From Prorocentrum cordatum (taxonomy: Eukaryota; Sar; Dinophyceae; Prorocentrales; Prorocentraceae), in NCBI GenBank assembly GCA_963575745.1, contig CAUYUJ010020566.1:64001-128000 (forward strand): a stretch of DNA of 64,000 bases, given 5' to 3'. The position numbers were made by a program, and so were the translations under genes. The notes under the pieces are model-generated. The model had not been told where the DNA came from and did not search any database. It saw only the letters and a program-made list of their open reading frames with translations. This document shows positions 51,448 through 62,200 of this stretch, one piece after another. How positions within the stretch are numbered: position 1 is the stretch's first letter; each line of letters opens with the position of its first letter.

Positions 51448-53680
51448 ACACGTATACATATATATATATATATATATACACACAGGCACCCTCCAACGGA
51501 TTGGTCCAGGGCCGCAGGGGAGGGCGGCGGTGTCTCAATCACCACTGGGAACCAACGGCTTTATACACCGCCACCCTCCCTGGAGGTACATGCAAAGTTC
51601 ATCGGCGGGCGTACACACATATGTATATATATATATGTATATACATACATACATTCATACATATACAATACAAAACTGCAGTGTCGCTTCGCGCCATGCA
51701 CCTTGGTCCTTGAAGTTTGGTATGCAGACGGAATGGCAGGAAGGTCAAGCCGACAATGTTGCGATGATTCCTTGTTGCCTTTTCAAGCATTGCCGCTAAA
51801 ATGATGTTATTCGTTATCCTTCCTCCATGCTTCTTGTTTCTCGTTCTCGCCATACCCTGCGCATTTTCCCCATCCTCCTCAGCTCTTTTTGCGGAGGCTC
51901 CTCCTTGGAGAGCCTCTGGGGGCCTCACAAAAGTTTCAGGCTTTCTGAAGGCCTTCTGGAGGCCTCCTGGGCGTGTTCTGGAGGTTTTGGGGGGGGTCCT
52001 CGGGCCACCCTGCCTCCAACTGCGGTCTCCCTGAACGACCGGGTCACGATTTGGAATGCTTCTGAGGGTGTCTTTGGGCCGTCTTGGGCCGCCATGGGGC
52101 TCTCTTAATTAAAGCCATCTTTGACCCCTGTTGTGCCGTTTTGGGGCCCTCTTGGGCTGCCTGGAAGCCCTTTCACATGTTTGTGTGGCGATTTTGGAGC
52201 CTCCTCCCAGGCGGCTTCGGACGCCCAGAAGACTGCCGTATTGGAGCGTCGGGAAGCCGAAAAGAGGAGAACCCCAAAATTCACCCAAAACCCACAGATA
52301 ATGAATGCTTTTTGCCTCTTGGGGCCTTCTTGGGAGTGCTCTTGGAGGCTTTTTGAAGCCTTTGGGGCCGTCCTGGAGGCCTTCTTGAGGTCATCTTGAG
52401 GTCATGTCGGTCACTCTTGGAGCGCTCTTGTGCTGTCTTGGGGGTCTCTGGGACGTCTCCGATGACCCCCCTGATCGCCCTGGGTGTGCTGGGAAGGCTT
52501 GGCAAAACGCCTTGCGAGGCCTGGGGGGCCGCTTCGAGGCCCGTCCGGAGGCTCCCAAAGCTCCAGATCCCGGGAGTCCGGTTTTGGGGGGGTGGGGACA
52601 GGGTCCCCCCCGCCCGGGCTTCTACAAATATAGGAAGAGGTTTGTGTGTGTGTATGTATGTATGTATGTATGTATGTATGTATGTATGTATGTATGTATG
52701 TATGTATGTATATATATACAAATAGATTCCTCTTCCTATATTTTTAGAAGTCCGGGCGGGGGGGACCCCGTCCCCCCCCCCAACAAAAAAATACTCCCGG
52801 GATCTGGAGCTTTTGGACCCTCTGGACGGGCCTCGAAGCGGCCCCCCAGGCCTCGCAGGGTGTTTCGCCAAGCCTTCCCAGCACACCCAGGGTGATCAGG
52901 GGGGTCATCGGAGACGTCCCAGAGACCCCCAAGACATCACAAGAGCGCTCCAAGAGTGACCTCAAGATGACCTCAAGAAGGCCTCCAGGACGGCCCCAAA
53001 GGCTTCAAAAAGCCTCCAAGAGCACTCCCAAGAAGGCCCCAAGAGGCAACAATCATTGATTTTCTTTGAATTTTTGATGAATTTTGGGGTTCTCCTCTTT
53101 TCGGCTTCCCGACGCTCCAATACGGCAGTCTTCTGGGCGTCCGAAGCCGCCTGGGAGGCTCCAAAATCGCCCCACAAACATGTGAAAGGGCTTCCAGGCA
53201 GCCCAAGAGGGCCCCAAAACGGCACAACAGGGGTCAAAGATGGCTTTAATTAAGAGAGCCCCATGGCGGCCCAAGACGGCCCAAAGACACCCTCAGAAGC
53301 ATTCCAAATCGTGACCCGGTCGTTCAGGGAGACCGCGGTTGGAGGCAGGGTGGCCCGAGGAACCCCCCCCTAACCTCCAGAACACGCCCAGGAGGCCTCC
53401 AGAAGGCCTTACACTTTTGGCAGCCCCCCAGAGGCTCTCCAAGGAGGAGCCTCCGCAAAAAGAGCTGAGGAGGATGGGGAAATGCGCAGGGTATGGCGAG
53501 AACGAGGAAAAAGAAGCATGGAGGAAGGATAAGAAATAACATCATTTGAGCGGCGATGCTGGACAAGGCAGCAAGGAGCCATCGCAGAATTGTCGGCTCG
53601 GCCTTCCTGCCGTTCCGCCTGCGCACCAAACTTCAAGGGCCAAGGTGCATGGCGCGAAGCGCCACTGCAGTCTTGTATTG

Positions 53681-53714
<34 letters not shown>

Positions 53715-53911
53715 TGTATGTATATATATATATATATGTACGCCCGCCGACGAACTTTGCATGCACCTTCAGGGAGAGCGGCGGTGTATAAGCGATTGGT
53801 GCCCAGTGGTGATTGAGACACCGCCGCCCTCCCCTGCGGCCCTGGACCAATTCATTGGAGGGTGCCCGTGTGTATATATCTATATGAATATGTGTGTATC
53901 TGTCTTGTCTG

Positions 53912-53912
<1 letters not shown>
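51428..53912. repeat. Large palindrome with arms of about 1.2 kb
   Basis: 51428-52655 and about 52735-53912 are inverted complements of high but imperfect identity. Examples: GGTCCAGGGCCGCAGGGG at about 51505 against its complement at about 53838, TCTCTTAATTAAAG at 52102 against CTTTAATTAAGAGA at 53243, and AATATAGGAAGAGG at 52627 against CCTCTTCCTATATT at 52729. The centre (52656-52720) is a (TATG)n run. Arms include ATATAT and CATACAT-type simple repeats, a CTTGGGGC segment and short open frames, none a recognised gene. Confidence 0.92.
52655..52722 (+). repeat. (TATG)n microsatellite at the palindrome centre
   Basis: About 15 TATG units, then TATATATATACAAATAG. A second TATG run at about 53688-53722 pairs with simple repeats in the left arm near 51620-51665. 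Confidence 0.95.
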
Positions 53913-53945
<33 letters not shown>

Positions 53946-54124
53946 TCGCGTATGGGGGGGGGCAGAACAGGGTTGTTGAGCGTCCGAGGGGGGTGGGGGG
54001 CGGGCCGCTCGCGCCGTGCTGCGCTCGGGGCGGCTGCGGCGGAGGCTCGCACCGGAGAGGGAGGGGTGGGCAGCTCGCGCTGCTTCCTCGCTTCTGGCAT
54101 CCACAGGAGGTGGATGGGCACGGG

Positions 54125-54283
54125 TTACCAGCCTGGAACATATCCCTATCCCTATGCTGGGCATCTCCTCATCACGATGCCAATCTTAGGGATTCCCCTA
54201 TTTTTTGAGGGCGAATCCCTAAGATTGTCATCGCCTTTTGGCGTGTCAATCTAAGGGATAGGGATACGTTCGAGGCTGGTAAA
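54125..54283. mobile_element. Foldback/MITE-like element family 4
   Basis: The left TTACCAGCCTGGAACATATC and the right ATACGTTCGAGGCTGGTAA are inverted partners of about 28 bp, both including TATCCCTATCCCT or its complement. An inner palindrome ATCTTAGGGATTC / GAATCCCTAAGAT lies at 54182-54195 and 54211-54224. About 159 bp long, with flanks CACGGG and CAGGGG that nearly match. Single copy in this window. Confidence 0.75.
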
Positions 54284-54292
54284 CAGGGGGGA

Positions 54293-54427
54293 GGGCATCG
54301 GCCCCCCAATCGTCCATGGATCGCCGACAAGGGGTGTGATAGCCCCCCCCCCCCAAGGAGCGTGGGGCCTCACCATCGGGAGCCCATCGCCGATCGATCG
54401 GCGACGTATCGCAGATTCCAGGCCGAC
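54293..54427 (+). repeat. Dispersed CATCGGCCCC repeat, copy 4 of 4
   Basis: GGCATCGGCCCCCCAATCG and ATCGCCGATCGATCGGCGA then GCAGATTCCAGG match the order of copy 1. It begins about 10 bp after the family 4 element. Confidence 0.65.
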
Positions 54428-54820
54428 GTGCCCCCCGTATGCCAGTCCGCGCTGGCCCACTCCGCGGACCTCGGCAGGAGCCTTTTTCGGCGCTCGGTAG
54501 CGTAGGGGGACAGTCGCAGGGGCGCGAGGAGAGGTGCGCTTCGCGCGTCGCGGTCTGGGCCAGAGCGGTTGCCCTTCGCCAAGGGGGCGGCGCGAGGGAG
54601 CGACGATAATCGCGCGTCGCGCAGGACGGGGCGCGATGCCGTCCCGAATCTTGGGGCGGGATGCGCGTAACTGGGTAGCCTGGGTAAGCGGGGGCTCCAG
54701 GGCATCAGGAAGGTGGCCCTGACGGGGCCCTACACGGGTCATAAACTACTACCGCGGGCCCCATGGGTGGTGGAGAGGTGCACGCGTCTTCCCTCCTTGT
54801 TTCCCCGCCCCCCCTTTCAC
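54428..54820. other. Unassigned sequence
   Basis: No tandem order. GCGCGTCGCG motifs occur at 54540 and 54612. It ends in a pyrimidine-rich run (CCTCCTTGTTTCCCCGCCCC) leading to the AG at 54821-54822. Confidence 0.5.
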
Positions 54821-54822
54821 AG

Positions 54823-54930
54823 ACGCCCCAAGCCAGTCCACCTCCACTGCCCGCGGCGTCCCGGAGAGGCCATCGCGCCGGGGCTCAGGTTTCTGGACGT
54901 GGCCCGGAACCACCTCGCCGACATTTGCCC
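54823..54930 (+). CDS. Candidate LRR-coding exon 5
   Basis: CCCTTTCACAG ends at 54822 after a C/T-rich run. The frame then reads PKPVHLHC and APGLRFLDVARNHLADI, where LRFLDVARNHL is a good LxxLxLxxNxL leucine-rich-repeat core. The frame stays open downstream into a proline/serine-rich stretch encoded by C-rich DNA. The donor is not obvious. It lies about 430 bp upstream of the exon at 55358, and both are on the + strand. Confidence 0.45.
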
Positions 54931-55357
54931 AGCTGGCGCAATCCTGCCCCCACTCTGCGGAATCAAGTCCCCCCTCTCCACCTCCCCCACCCCCCCCGCC
55001 TCCCCCCCTGCCTTCCCCTTCCTCCTGAGACGTGTGATGTCTGGATTTTTGTAGTGCGGGGTCCCGGGAAGTCCAGACCGTCTCCCAGGATTGGCTTTCC
55101 GTCCCGAGTCGGTTTCTCACGGCCCCGGGCCCTCTCCGCCCCGGACGCCGTAAACACAGCCGCAGATTTCTCGTCGGTGTCCACCTCCATTCCCCCCTCC
55201 TCTCCTCGCGTCGTCTCCCCCTGAGTGCGTTGTGTATCAGTGCAGCCATCACCGCCTCCTCCTCCCCTTTTTCCTTCCCTTTCCTCCGTCTCCTCGTCGT
55301 CCTCCTCCTCGTCATTCTGGTCATTCTCCCTCCCTCCTCTTTACTCCGTCGGCCCAG

Positions 55358-55443
55358 ACGGGCGCGGAGCCGAAGCAGGGCCGTGCACCCCCGACCCACA
55401 TGGAGCGCGAGCTGCAGGAATGGTTCGACGCGTTCACGGACAT
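55358..55443 (+). CDS. Exon with canonical AG/GTGAGT borders
   Basis: A pyrimidine-rich run ends GGCCCAG at 55357 and a consensus-like donor (CAT|GTGAGT) follows 55443. The 86-nt exon, read from its first base, is open throughout and ends in ERELQEWFDAFTD, an acidic amphipathic segment, with an AT left over (phase 2). No family is recognised from 28 residues. Both borders are strong and the frame has no stop, so it is one of the better exon models here. It may belong to the same gene as the LRR segment 0.5 kb upstream. Confidence 0.45.
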
Positions 55444-55799
55444 GTGAGTGCTGATAGTGTGGCGAATGACGTTGGGAGTGAGGCCGTGCCGACTCGAGGC
55501 GATACGGACGTGAGGGGTGTTGATGGAGTGGCTCGTGGCTTCCTACAGACTGTGTGTGCTGATACTGTGGATGGTGATGCGGTTCATGATGCTGATATTG
55601 TGCATCTCCCGCTGGGCCCCGTTTGGGGTAGTGCGTTCCCGAGACGGTCTCTGGGGCTCAGGACGCTAGCCTGCGGCGTAAGACTCGGAGGCGCTCCTGT
55701 CCCGAGCTTGATCCCACCTCGTGGGGACTCCCTCCGGGCCCAGTTTCTTCCTGTAGGCGGCCGAGGCAAGAGGTTGTTTGCAGAGCCTTGATCCTGATC
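55444..55799. other. Probable intron or unassigned sequence
   Basis: It starts at the GTGAGT donor. GTG(C)TGATA(G/C)TGTGG occurs at 55447 and 55557 as a short direct repeat. No further exon was recognised. Confidence 0.45.
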
Positions 55800-56092
55800 C
55801 TGATCTCCACTCCCTCCTCCCTCTGCTCCTCCTTCTCCTTCTCCTCCTTCTCCTTGTTCCCTCTTGCCTGTTCTTTTCCTCCTCCGCCTGCTCCATCCCC
55901 CTTCCTTCTGCGGAGGGGGGGGGAATGGGCGGGGGGATGAACGTCGCGGCCAATGCGCGTGCGGACTGCTCCCCCCCCCCCCCCATGCCGCCAGAGGAGG
56001 AAGAGGAGGAGGAGGAAGAGGATGAGGACCATTGTTTCCCGGCGGAGCCGGGTGAAATTCCGTGCCCGCCGGCTGACTGATGACTGACTGAA
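55800..56092 (+). other. Pyrimidine tract and small acidic frame
   Basis: CTCCTTCTCC repeats at 55803-55900 are followed by a C14-like run (55970-55984) and CCGCCAG. The next frame reads a glutamate run (GAG/GAA repeat), then DEDHCFPAEPGEIPCPPAD and TGA at about 56078-56080. It could be a terminal exon because the acceptor context is strong, but the acidic part is low complexity. Confidence 0.25.
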
Positions 56093-56102
56093 CGTCAGGG
56101 GA

Positions 56103-56640
56103 CAGCTCGGGAGACACATTTCAAACCGCCCGCGGGAGCGCAACCCGGCGGCGGCAACCGCAACCCAACCGGGCGACACATTTCAAAGCGCCCGCGGGAG
56201 CGCGCAACCGCAACCGCAACCGCAACCGGGCGACACATTTCAAAGCGCCCGCGGGAGCGCGCAACCGCAACCGCAACCGCGGCGACACATTTCAAAGCGC
56301 CCGCGGGAGCGCGCAACCGCAACCGCAACCGGGCGACACATTTCAAAGCGCCCGCGGGAGCGCGCAACCGCAACCGCAACCGCAACCGGGCGACACATTT
56401 CAAAGCGCCCGCGGGAGCGCGCAACCGCAACCGCAACCGGGCGACACATTTCAAAGCGCCCGCGCAACCGCAACCGCAACCGGGCGACACATTTCAAAGC
56501 GCCCGCGGGAGCGCGCAACCGCAACCGGCAACTGGGCGACACATTTCAAAGCGCCCGCGGGAGCGCGCAACCGCAACCGCAACCGCAACCGGGCGACACA
56601 TTTCAAAGCGCCCGCGGGAGGGCGCACCCGCAGGGTTTCA
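56103..56640 (-). repeat. 51+6n-bp satellite (SatF)
   Basis: GCGACACATTTCAAAGCGCC starts at 56173, 56230, 56282, 56333, 56390, 56441, 56484, 56536 and 56593. Most spacings are 51, 52 or 57 bp and one is 43 bp. The usual difference of about 6 bp is one CAACCG hexamer in the CAACCGCAACCG tail. Each unit carries CCCGCGGGAGCGCGCAACCG. Minus-strand frames of about 100-130 residues are repeat products. Confidence 0.95.
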
Positions 56641-56960
56641 AGGGGGTCGACTGCGCGTGCACTTGTGCGTAAGCTGCCCGCGGAAGGTTGCGCGTAGGCG
56701 CCTTAATGCGGTCTGCCGCGCGAGCGGCTTGCGTGATCCATCGCGCAAGGTCGTCGCGCAATCGAGTGCAACCCCCTTTCTGATCGTTTCTCCCTGGGGG
56801 GTCAGGCGAGTGGAATTGCCTCAGCCACGTCTCGGCCACGCTCGTGGGACTGCCCCCCGCAGGGTTTCAAGGGGGTCGATTGCGCGGGTACTCGCGCGCA
56901 TGCCGCCCTCGTAAGTTCGCGCGTCTGCCGCGCGAGCGGCCTGCGTGAGCCACCGCAAGG
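56632..56960 (+). repeat. Two-copy repeat of about 115 bp
   Basis: CGCAGGGTTTCAAGGGGGTCG starts at about 56630 and again at 56858. Both copies end with CTGCCGCGCGAGCGGC(T/C)TGCGTGA. About 90 bp of unrelated sequence separates them. Confidence 0.85.
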
Positions 56961-57234
56961 GACGGGGGCGGGGGACGACAAGGAGAAGAAGGAGGAGCCA
57001 CTGGCGGAGGGCCCGACGACGAGCCCCCGCGTGGCCCGCGGTTCTCCGCCGGGACATTGCAGCGGGGAATCCCTATTCCACGCTGCTGCCCTTGATTTGT
57101 CGCCAGTTCCCTACCCAGGCTCTGCCTAGAAGGGTTCTTACCCTATGTGCTTAAAGGGCCGGGCAGTGGGAACTTCCCCGGGCGGTTCCCCCGGCATCCG
57201 CCCCGCGGTTCCCCCAGTTACGTCCCCTTAGTTT
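56961..57234. other. Unassigned sequence
   Basis: GGGCGGTTCCCCCGGCATCCG and GCGGTTCCCCCAGTTACG near 57180-57220 are short near-repeats. No gene. Confidence 0.5.
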
Positions 57235-57655
57235 GGCGTTGCTTATCTCATCTTAGCTTAGCTGAGGTTATCATATGAGCTTAGCTTAGCTTCATCTTAG
57301 CTCAGGTTTATGTTAGCTTAGCTTACCTTCATCTTAGCTTCGCTGAACTTTAGCATAGCAGAGCACATCATAGCATAGCATAGCGTAGCATAGCATAGCG
57401 CAGCACATCATATCATAGCTTAGCCCAGCACAGCATAGCATAGCGCTGCATAGCATAGCATAGCATAGCGCAGCACAGCACAGCATAGCACAGCGCAGCA
57501 TAGCATAGCATAGCATAGCATAGCATAGCTTAGAATAGCACAGCGCAGCATGACATAGCATAACATAGCATAGCATAGCATAGCGCAGCATAGCACAACA
57601 TATCATAGCATAGCGCAGCATAGCATGGTATAGCATGGTATAGCATAGCAGCTAA
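57235..57655 (+). repeat. TTAGC/AGCAT pentamer tract
   Basis: 57235-57350 has TCATCTTAGCTTAGCT-type units. 57350-57650 has AGCATAGCATAGCACAGC pentamers, mainly AGCAT with AGCAC and AGCGC variants. The minus-strand frame rich in MLCYAMLCY is a repeat translation. Confidence 0.93.
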
Positions 57656-57885
57656 TGCTGCTGTCCTAGGGGCTCCAACTTCTAGGTATGGTCGCACTGG
57701 GGTAATTTCTCTCCACAGGGGGGACTGCGGCGACCGCGGCAGTCTCCGCGGCCTCGCCTTCCGTCGGGGGGCGGCGGCGGCGGTTGCGCACCTGGATCTC
57801 TTTGATGCGAAGCGCACATCTGATGCCGACACCCGGGCGGCGTCGCCGACGCCCCTTCCCGCCTAGAGGGCCGCGATGGTGAGCG
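57656..57885. other. Unassigned GC-rich sequence
   Basis: A short plus-strand segment reading VAHLDLFDAKR near 57784 has an LxL pattern but no second repeat and no convincing splice border. Confidence 0.4.
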
Positions 57886-58705
57886 ATGCCATGGAGCACT
57901 TTGACGTCGCCGTATTGCCTGGCGCGCAACAGAGTGCGGACCCCGACCGCAGGGCATGCTCACGTCACGTGGCATGCTGCTCGGTATGGAAGAGGGGCCG
58001 AGCCGTTAACGCAAATTGCGGACCGCCCATCAAGTTCAGCAGGCGCGTCCGCACATGAGCTGTTGGATGGATATACCACCCACCCGCCTTCTCTCGGCAT
58101 CGCGGGCAGGGTTGGAGGACAACAAATCAGCGACGGCCGCTAAGCCACGGACTGTATCCGGAGCCGGGTTATATTGTCAGGCCCGTACGCTGGGAGGCAT
58201 GGTGCGGAGCTGGGGCTATTGAAGAGGATGTGTGGCACGCGGCCAGCCGCAAGCTGCAGATGCATGTACCCGCGATTGCAAATTTCGACAAGCAGCTGGG
58301 GAACGATAAGGCGGACGGAGTTGCAGGGACATGCGGCCGCACAAACCGCTACCACATGCTTATACATTCGAACGGTGTTAGGACGCGCGGTACCTCACAG
58401 CGGTCAATGCTCACACCAAGTTGTGCACGAACCACCGCGGCGCCAAGAGCCAGAGTTGTTTCGACCACGCCTTCAATGCCACGGCCTATTCTCTGTTCGT
58501 CTCGGCCCTGCGCACGAGAACAAATCGAATACCATCCATGCCGCTTTCCCCACTGCAGAACTTCGTGGTCGTTGCCCCATGGTGCTGCGAATCAACAACC
58601 GGAAAGGACATACCGACATTTAGGGGTGGCAATACAAGACTTGTCCGGGACAGATTCATGGGCCACGGTGTGTTTATTAATCAGATTTTAATTTCACAAT
58701 TTTGA
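57886..58705 (+). other. Anonymous region with a possible RNase H-like scrap
   Basis: A plus frame at 58230-58691 includes KQLGNDKADGVAGTCGR, which resembles the GNEKADxLA end of a retroelement RNase H. No other RNase H motif (DGS, ETxA) is visible around it and frames break often. It may be a very decayed retroelement, or chance. Confidence 0.22.
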
Positions 58706-58719
58706 TTTCCGACCCATGC

Positions 58720-59955
58720 GGTACAAGTTAGAATTCACACATGTAGATCAAGGTTTGGACAGGAATTTGGTTTTGAATTCTTCGAATTGTGTTTTGGCTT
58801 GAGATCCTAGGGTTGGAGAGGATTCTGTCCATTCCGGGCAAGGCAGGAAACTCGAGATAGAGAGGGATTTCGATCGGAATTCCTAGAGGTAGAAGAAAGG
58901 ATTCTGGCCATTCGGAGCCAGGAAGGAAAATGGAGTCATAGAGAAAGTTGGATCGAACATCCTAGCGTTACAGAGGGTTCTGGCCATTGGGGGCCGGGGA
59001 GGAAAATGGAGTTAGAGATGTCTTGTGGCTGTAGATCCTAAAAGGTTAGAGAGGATTCTGGCCATTCGGGGCCGGGAAGGGACATGGAGCTTGTAAGTCC
59101 TTGAGTTGGAAAGGACTGTGGCCATCTGGGGCCACTAATGAGAATGGAGTTAGAGGAGAATTGAAATAGGAAGTCTTAGAGCTCGGGAAGATTCTGGCCG
59201 TCGGGGGCCAGGAAGATAAATGGAGTTAGAGAGGAATTTCGACAGGATGTCCTAGAGTTAGAGAGGATGCTGGCCAGTCGGTGCCAGGAAGAGATATGGA
59301 GTTAGAGGGGAATATTGATAGAACTTCTCAGAGTTTTGAGAGGATGCTGGTCGAGCTTAGAATCACATCAAGAATTTAGATCGCAATTCTCAAAGTTTTG
59401 AGGGGATTCTGGCCACTAGGGGCCATGCAGGAAAATGGAGTAAAAAAGGAAATCCGATCGGATGTCCTAAAGTTAGAGGGGAATCACGCCATCCGGTGCC
59501 AGGAAGGAAAACGGTGTGAGAGAGGAACGCATGTCAGAAATCCTAAAATAGTATTCTGGCCATCGAGGGCCATAAAGGCACATGGCATTCGAGAGGAATT
59601 TAGCTCGGATGTCCGAATACGTCTTCGACTTAGAGAGGATTCGGCCCATCCGGGTCCAGCATGGAACGTGGATTACAGAGATACTTGTATCGAAAGTCCT
59701 AGGGTTTGAAGAATCTGACCACCCGGAGCCAGGAAGAAACAGTCAGTTACAGAGGGGCTTGGATAGGATATCTTAGAGTTAGAAGATGATTCTGGCCATG
59801 CGGGGGTAGGAAGGAACATTGAGTTAGAGAAGAATTTTGTTCGGAAGTCTTTACGTTACAGAGGATTCTGTCCGTCTGGGGCCAGGGGGGAGCATGGAGT
59901 TAGAGAGGACTTTCTAGAGTAAGTGAAGATTCTCGCGGTCCTGGGCCAGGAAGAG
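58720..59955 (+). repeat. 75-bp satellite (SatH), AT-richer
   Basis: About 16 diverged units, each with TTCTGGCCATTCGGGGCCAG, GGAAGGAAAATGGAGTTAGAG and a GTCCTAGAGTTAGAGAGG end. GGCCAT anchors near 58907, 58983, 59062, 59122, 59196, 59273, 59410, 59490, 59557, 59645, 59717, 59793 and 59872 average about 74 bp. Confidence 0.92.
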
Positions 59956-59984
59956 AGGAAATGCAAAGGCTGCCGCCTCTGTCG

Positions 59985-60250
59985 CCGAGCCCAGAAGAGC
60001 TGGCAGCTCTTTTGACCCCCTCTTGGGGCCATCTTGCGGCGTTCTTTGGCTCGTCTTGGGAACCTGTTGGGCTGTCTCGGGCTTCCTTGAAACCGTTATG
60101 GTGCTCTCGTGGGGGCCTCCTGGGCCGTCTTTGTGCGTCGGGAAGCAGAAGGTTTGGGAAGGCCCAAGTTTCGCCAGACATTTCGTGACGTTGAACAGTT
60201 GCGCCTCTTCGGGCGCTCTCGGGGACTTCTCTTTGGGGCGCGCAATCTGG
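59985..60250 (+). repeat. CTTGGGGC-rich dispersed repeat fragment
   Basis: CTCTTGGGGCCATCTTGCGGC, CTCGTCTTGGGAACCTGTTGG and CTCTCGTGGGGGCCTCCTGG show the family texture in plus orientation, directly after SatH. Confidence 0.65.
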
Positions 60251-61945
60251 AACCGATGATGCAATAATGTCGGGCGGCGCCGAGGTGGACTGTATTCTCG
60301 AATGGGATATATTCGCAGAGATGACGGCACTATGTGACGCACTTGCGGCCAGGGTCCACGCCGCGGGCGCGGGTGGCGTTTTTGCGGCGCCGTCGAAAAT
60401 GCTGACCCCTGGTTGCTGCATGTGCGAGTTCAGTGCCGGCATTCACCGCAAGGAGGCGTCCGCCCGCCATGAGAAATTGACCGGGACGATTGGATTTGAC
60501 AAAGGCAATGGCAGGGGCGACTTGCAGGGGCAGAGGGTCCTTCGCAACTGCGATAAGTTACCCCAGGCATGACGCAGCGGATTGACGCGGCGACGGGCGC
60601 TAGCACCAGGGCCAGAATGGGATCGAGGGCGCATGGATCAGAAGCAAAGGGTCGGCGATTCGACCACTGCAAGCAGGCGGCCTGAGACCCAGGGGCGCAG
60701 GCATCCCAGTGGTACAACAGAACTGGGGCGCAGATGGGGCATTGAAAGAAATCATCAGGGCACTCTGGAACAGTCCAGCTCAACGCAGACCCAGGGTCAC
60801 CGAGAAGCTTGTTCTCGCGCGTATTCCCTGCGGCCTCGACGTCGCAGTTGCTGCGGGCAACGGCAAGATCGAGTTCGCGCCGAAGGAGGGCGGCGCCATG
60901 GGCGACGGCATCATTCCCGACGGGCTCGCCAGGACCACCTCCGACGCAGCCAACCAGGTTTTCGAAGCGTTGGGGGAGGGGAAGGCGGAGGACGGGGTGT
61001 GCATCTGGCGAGTGATGACGACCCCGACGTCGGCGACGACATTACCAGGCTCGCACCGATGCCCGCGGCGGCGTCGGGAATGAACAGCCGGCATGCACAA
61101 TTGGACGGGGGGGCCAACCGCCGTGGCCATGCAGAATGAGATGGGAGGAGGGCTTAACGAGCAGACGGCGCGCGCGCTCTGGCCCAGGGGCTGCGGGGCA
61201 GTCCAGTGCGCGAGGGAGGCCTCGAGTTCCAAAGCGCCCAAGGGAGGTTCCATCGTCTCCTTGGTTCCGGGCTCGACGATGTCGGGCCTGGGAAAATCAG
61301 GGCCCACTCGTTTTGGAACAAGTGTGCCCGGATCTCAAGCGTTCCCTCTTGGGGTTGGTTCGGCCACGCATTGGCCGACAAGCTTGCCTAGCGCAGTGCC
61401 AAGAGACACCCGTCCCACCTTGTCCTGGAGCAGAGGTGCGCAAATAGCCGCCAGTCGTTGGCGCGCACGGGCAATTTCTTTGGATCGTTCGGGCGGCACT
61501 TGGGCAGGTTCAGTTTCTCAGACGTCTTGCACGTGGAGAATGCCTGCCATCCTAAAGACGGCCCTCTGCGTTTCGTCCCTGCACTCAGGGGCACGTTCTG
61601 CAGAGGTCTGGCAAGGCGAGTGAGGCTTTCATTTGTACGCTCTACGGGTGGTCGCGGCTTCGGAATAGGCCGTCTGCGCGTTGCCCTACACTGGTCTCGC
61701 CCGCCTAACCGGGCTTCTATACAGAATGCACAGGCCCTGGCTGATAGGGGAATTCGTTCGTCTGGTGCCTGTCGCGCGCGGTGTTCGGCTCTTCGAGATT
61801 CTTTTGGGGGGAGAACCGCGCCGCGGTGCCCCCCGCAACAAGAACGCCAGAATATTTTAAAGCTGCTCAAAACATGGATGGATCCGTCCACATTGAAGCA
61901 GACTGATGGGCCGGGCGGAAGGTTCCGCATGACAATATGATGTGA
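60251..61945. other. Unassigned unique sequence with long anonymous frames
   Basis: About 1.7 kb with no tandem order. Frames of 100-186 codons exist on both strands (for example + 60709-61083 and - 61388-61930). None shows a family motif I recognise, and GC-rich DNA easily gives such frames. It is one of the few unique stretches, so a real gene or old mobile element could be here. Confidence 0.4.
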
Positions 61946-62009
61946 CTTCGCTGGGTTTCAATATCTTGTCGCCGCGCTCCCGCTGGTTGACAGAGCTTGC
62001 AGGAGGGAT

Positions 62010-62094
62010 TGAGGAGGAGGAGGAGGAGGAGGAGGAGGAGGAAGAAGAGGAGGAGGAGGAGGAAGAAGAGGAGGAGGAGGAAACGGAGGAGGGA
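62010..62094 (+). repeat. (GGA)n array before LRR segment 6
   Basis: GGAGGAGGAGGAAGAAGAGG-type repeats. An acidic plus frame runs through it. Confidence 0.93.
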
Positions 62095-62200
62095 GGAAGG
62101 CGGGCAAGAAAGGCGGACCTGTCCCCTTGCCCATTTCCGCCCCGCGCCCCGTCGCCCCGCGCACGCGGCGGGGCGCTCCCCGGCCGGAGAGCGCCTCCAG

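Noticed and set aside
57334-57636. Minus frame with repeated MLCYAMLCY
   Set aside because: Translation of the AGCAT pentamer tract (15 bp equals five codons).
58230-58691. Retroelement RNase H domain
   Set aside because: Only a GNDKADG word supports it. No other catalytic motif is found nearby, so it is kept only as an anonymous region.
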